From Butyrivibrio sp. (GTDB lineage Bacteria > Bacillota > Clostridia > Lachnospirales > Lachnospiraceae): 24,381 nt of DNA. The notes beneath the pieces were generated by a model that was given only the letters and a program-made list of their open reading frames with translations, searched no databases and was not told the DNA's origin. The position numbers were made by a program, and so were the translations under genes. Below are positions 24,221 through 24,381 of the stretch, one piece after another; within the stretch, counting starts at the first letter, position 1, and every line of letters begins with the position of its first letter. The stretch is taken from positions 1 to 24,381 of the forward strand of contig JAILEJ010000492.1 of NCBI GenBank assembly GCA_024688095.1, in the 5' to 3' direction.

Positions 24221-24381
24221 CAAACTGCTCCTCCTTCTTCAAATGCATCTTTAGGGCACATCTGAGTACATACACCACATCCAACACAAAGTGTAGTATC
24301 AATCTTAGCCTTCTTTTTGCCATCAACAATTTTCATTGAAATAGCAGGACATCCAATTCTCATACATGACTGACATCCGAT
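24220..24381 (-). CDS. iorA: Indolepyruvate:ferredoxin oxidoreductase alpha subunit, C-terminal 53 residues
   Basis: Only the 3' end of the gene is inside the window; the frame is open at the edge and stops at TGA 24220-24222. The 53 residues form a bacterial ferredoxin-like module with the cysteine patterns CQSCMRIGCP and CVGCGVCTQMCP, enough for two [4Fe-4S] clusters. This is the normal C-terminus of IorA, which passes electrons from the thiamine diphosphate site to ferredoxin. The one-base overlap with iorB confirms the pair. The first cysteine set has a CxxCxxxxC spacing, as usual for IorA. The catalytic domains lie outside. Confidence 0.92.
   Translation of the reverse strand: MGCQSCMRIGCPAISMKIVDGKKKAKIDTTLCVGCGVCTQMCPKDAFEEGGAV

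Noticed and set aside
24221..24223. TTG as the iorB start, one codon before the ATG
   Set aside because: Spacing to AGGAGG is acceptable, but the ATG that overlaps the iorA stop is the more usual choice; the difference is one residue.

Overview
The window reads as a chromosomal segment of a low-GC, anaerobic Firmicute. The gene set fits the Lachnospiraceae (Butyrivibrio, Pseudobutyrivibrio and relatives): NfnAB-type flavoenzymes, formate-tetrahydrofolate ligase next to FolD, indolepyruvate:ferredoxin oxidoreductase, and an FtsX-type exporter. This placement is inferred from gene content, not from a database match. Seventeen protein genes are visible, two of them cut by the window edges. All but one (13127-13702) lie on the minus strand, so the text follows transcription from high to low coordinates. 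No rRNA, tRNA, CRISPR array, insertion sequence or phage gene was seen.

Region by region, in transcription order. (a) 24381-21702: iorA (3' end only), iorB, a phenylacetate-CoA ligase and a tandem-ACT protein form an arylpyruvate/arylacetate unit, closed by a strong terminator. (b) 21497-19854: a solitary SulP anion transporter with its own promoter and terminator. (c) 19666-15843: an ABC ATPase and a large FtsX permease with coiled coils, overlapping by 7 bases. (d) 15561-14650: an unrecognised secreted protein whose mRNA leader could sequester its own ribosome binding site. (e) 14566-13769: a short glutamate 5-kinase. (f) 13127-13702, plus strand: an unrecognised soluble protein, divergent from ftsK and convergent with proB across a bidirectional terminator. 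(g) 12973-5919: ftsK, fhs, folD and a zinc-ribbon/TPR/chitobiase-like membrane protein, with gaps of 16, 28 and 51 bases. (h) 5799-3487: nfnA and nfnB with a good promoter and terminator. (i) 3064-1: an acidic membrane protein, rlmH, phoH and a 7TM-HD phosphohydrolase, all overlapping, behind a promoter whose -35 box lies in a perfect palindrome.

Functionally, the iorAB/paaK group links aromatic 2-oxoacids to arylacetates through CoA thioesters and ferredoxin. NfnAB would connect ferredoxin, NADH and NADPH pools. Fhs and FolD interconvert formate and C1-tetrahydrofolates and use or make NADPH. RlmH, PhoH and the HD protein form the usual ribosome/RNA and cyclic-nucleotide neighbourhood found around phoH in Firmicutes.

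Most of the window is ordinary housekeeping DNA, and I see no clear new multi-gene system. The parts most worth a second look are non-coding or orphan: two mutually exclusive hairpins over the start of the secreted-protein gene, inverted repeats near two promoters, a 56-base hairpin after the ABC permease gene, the zinc-ribbon/TPR/chitobiase-like protein, and the unrecognised proteins at 13127-13702, 14650-15561 and 2312-3064.
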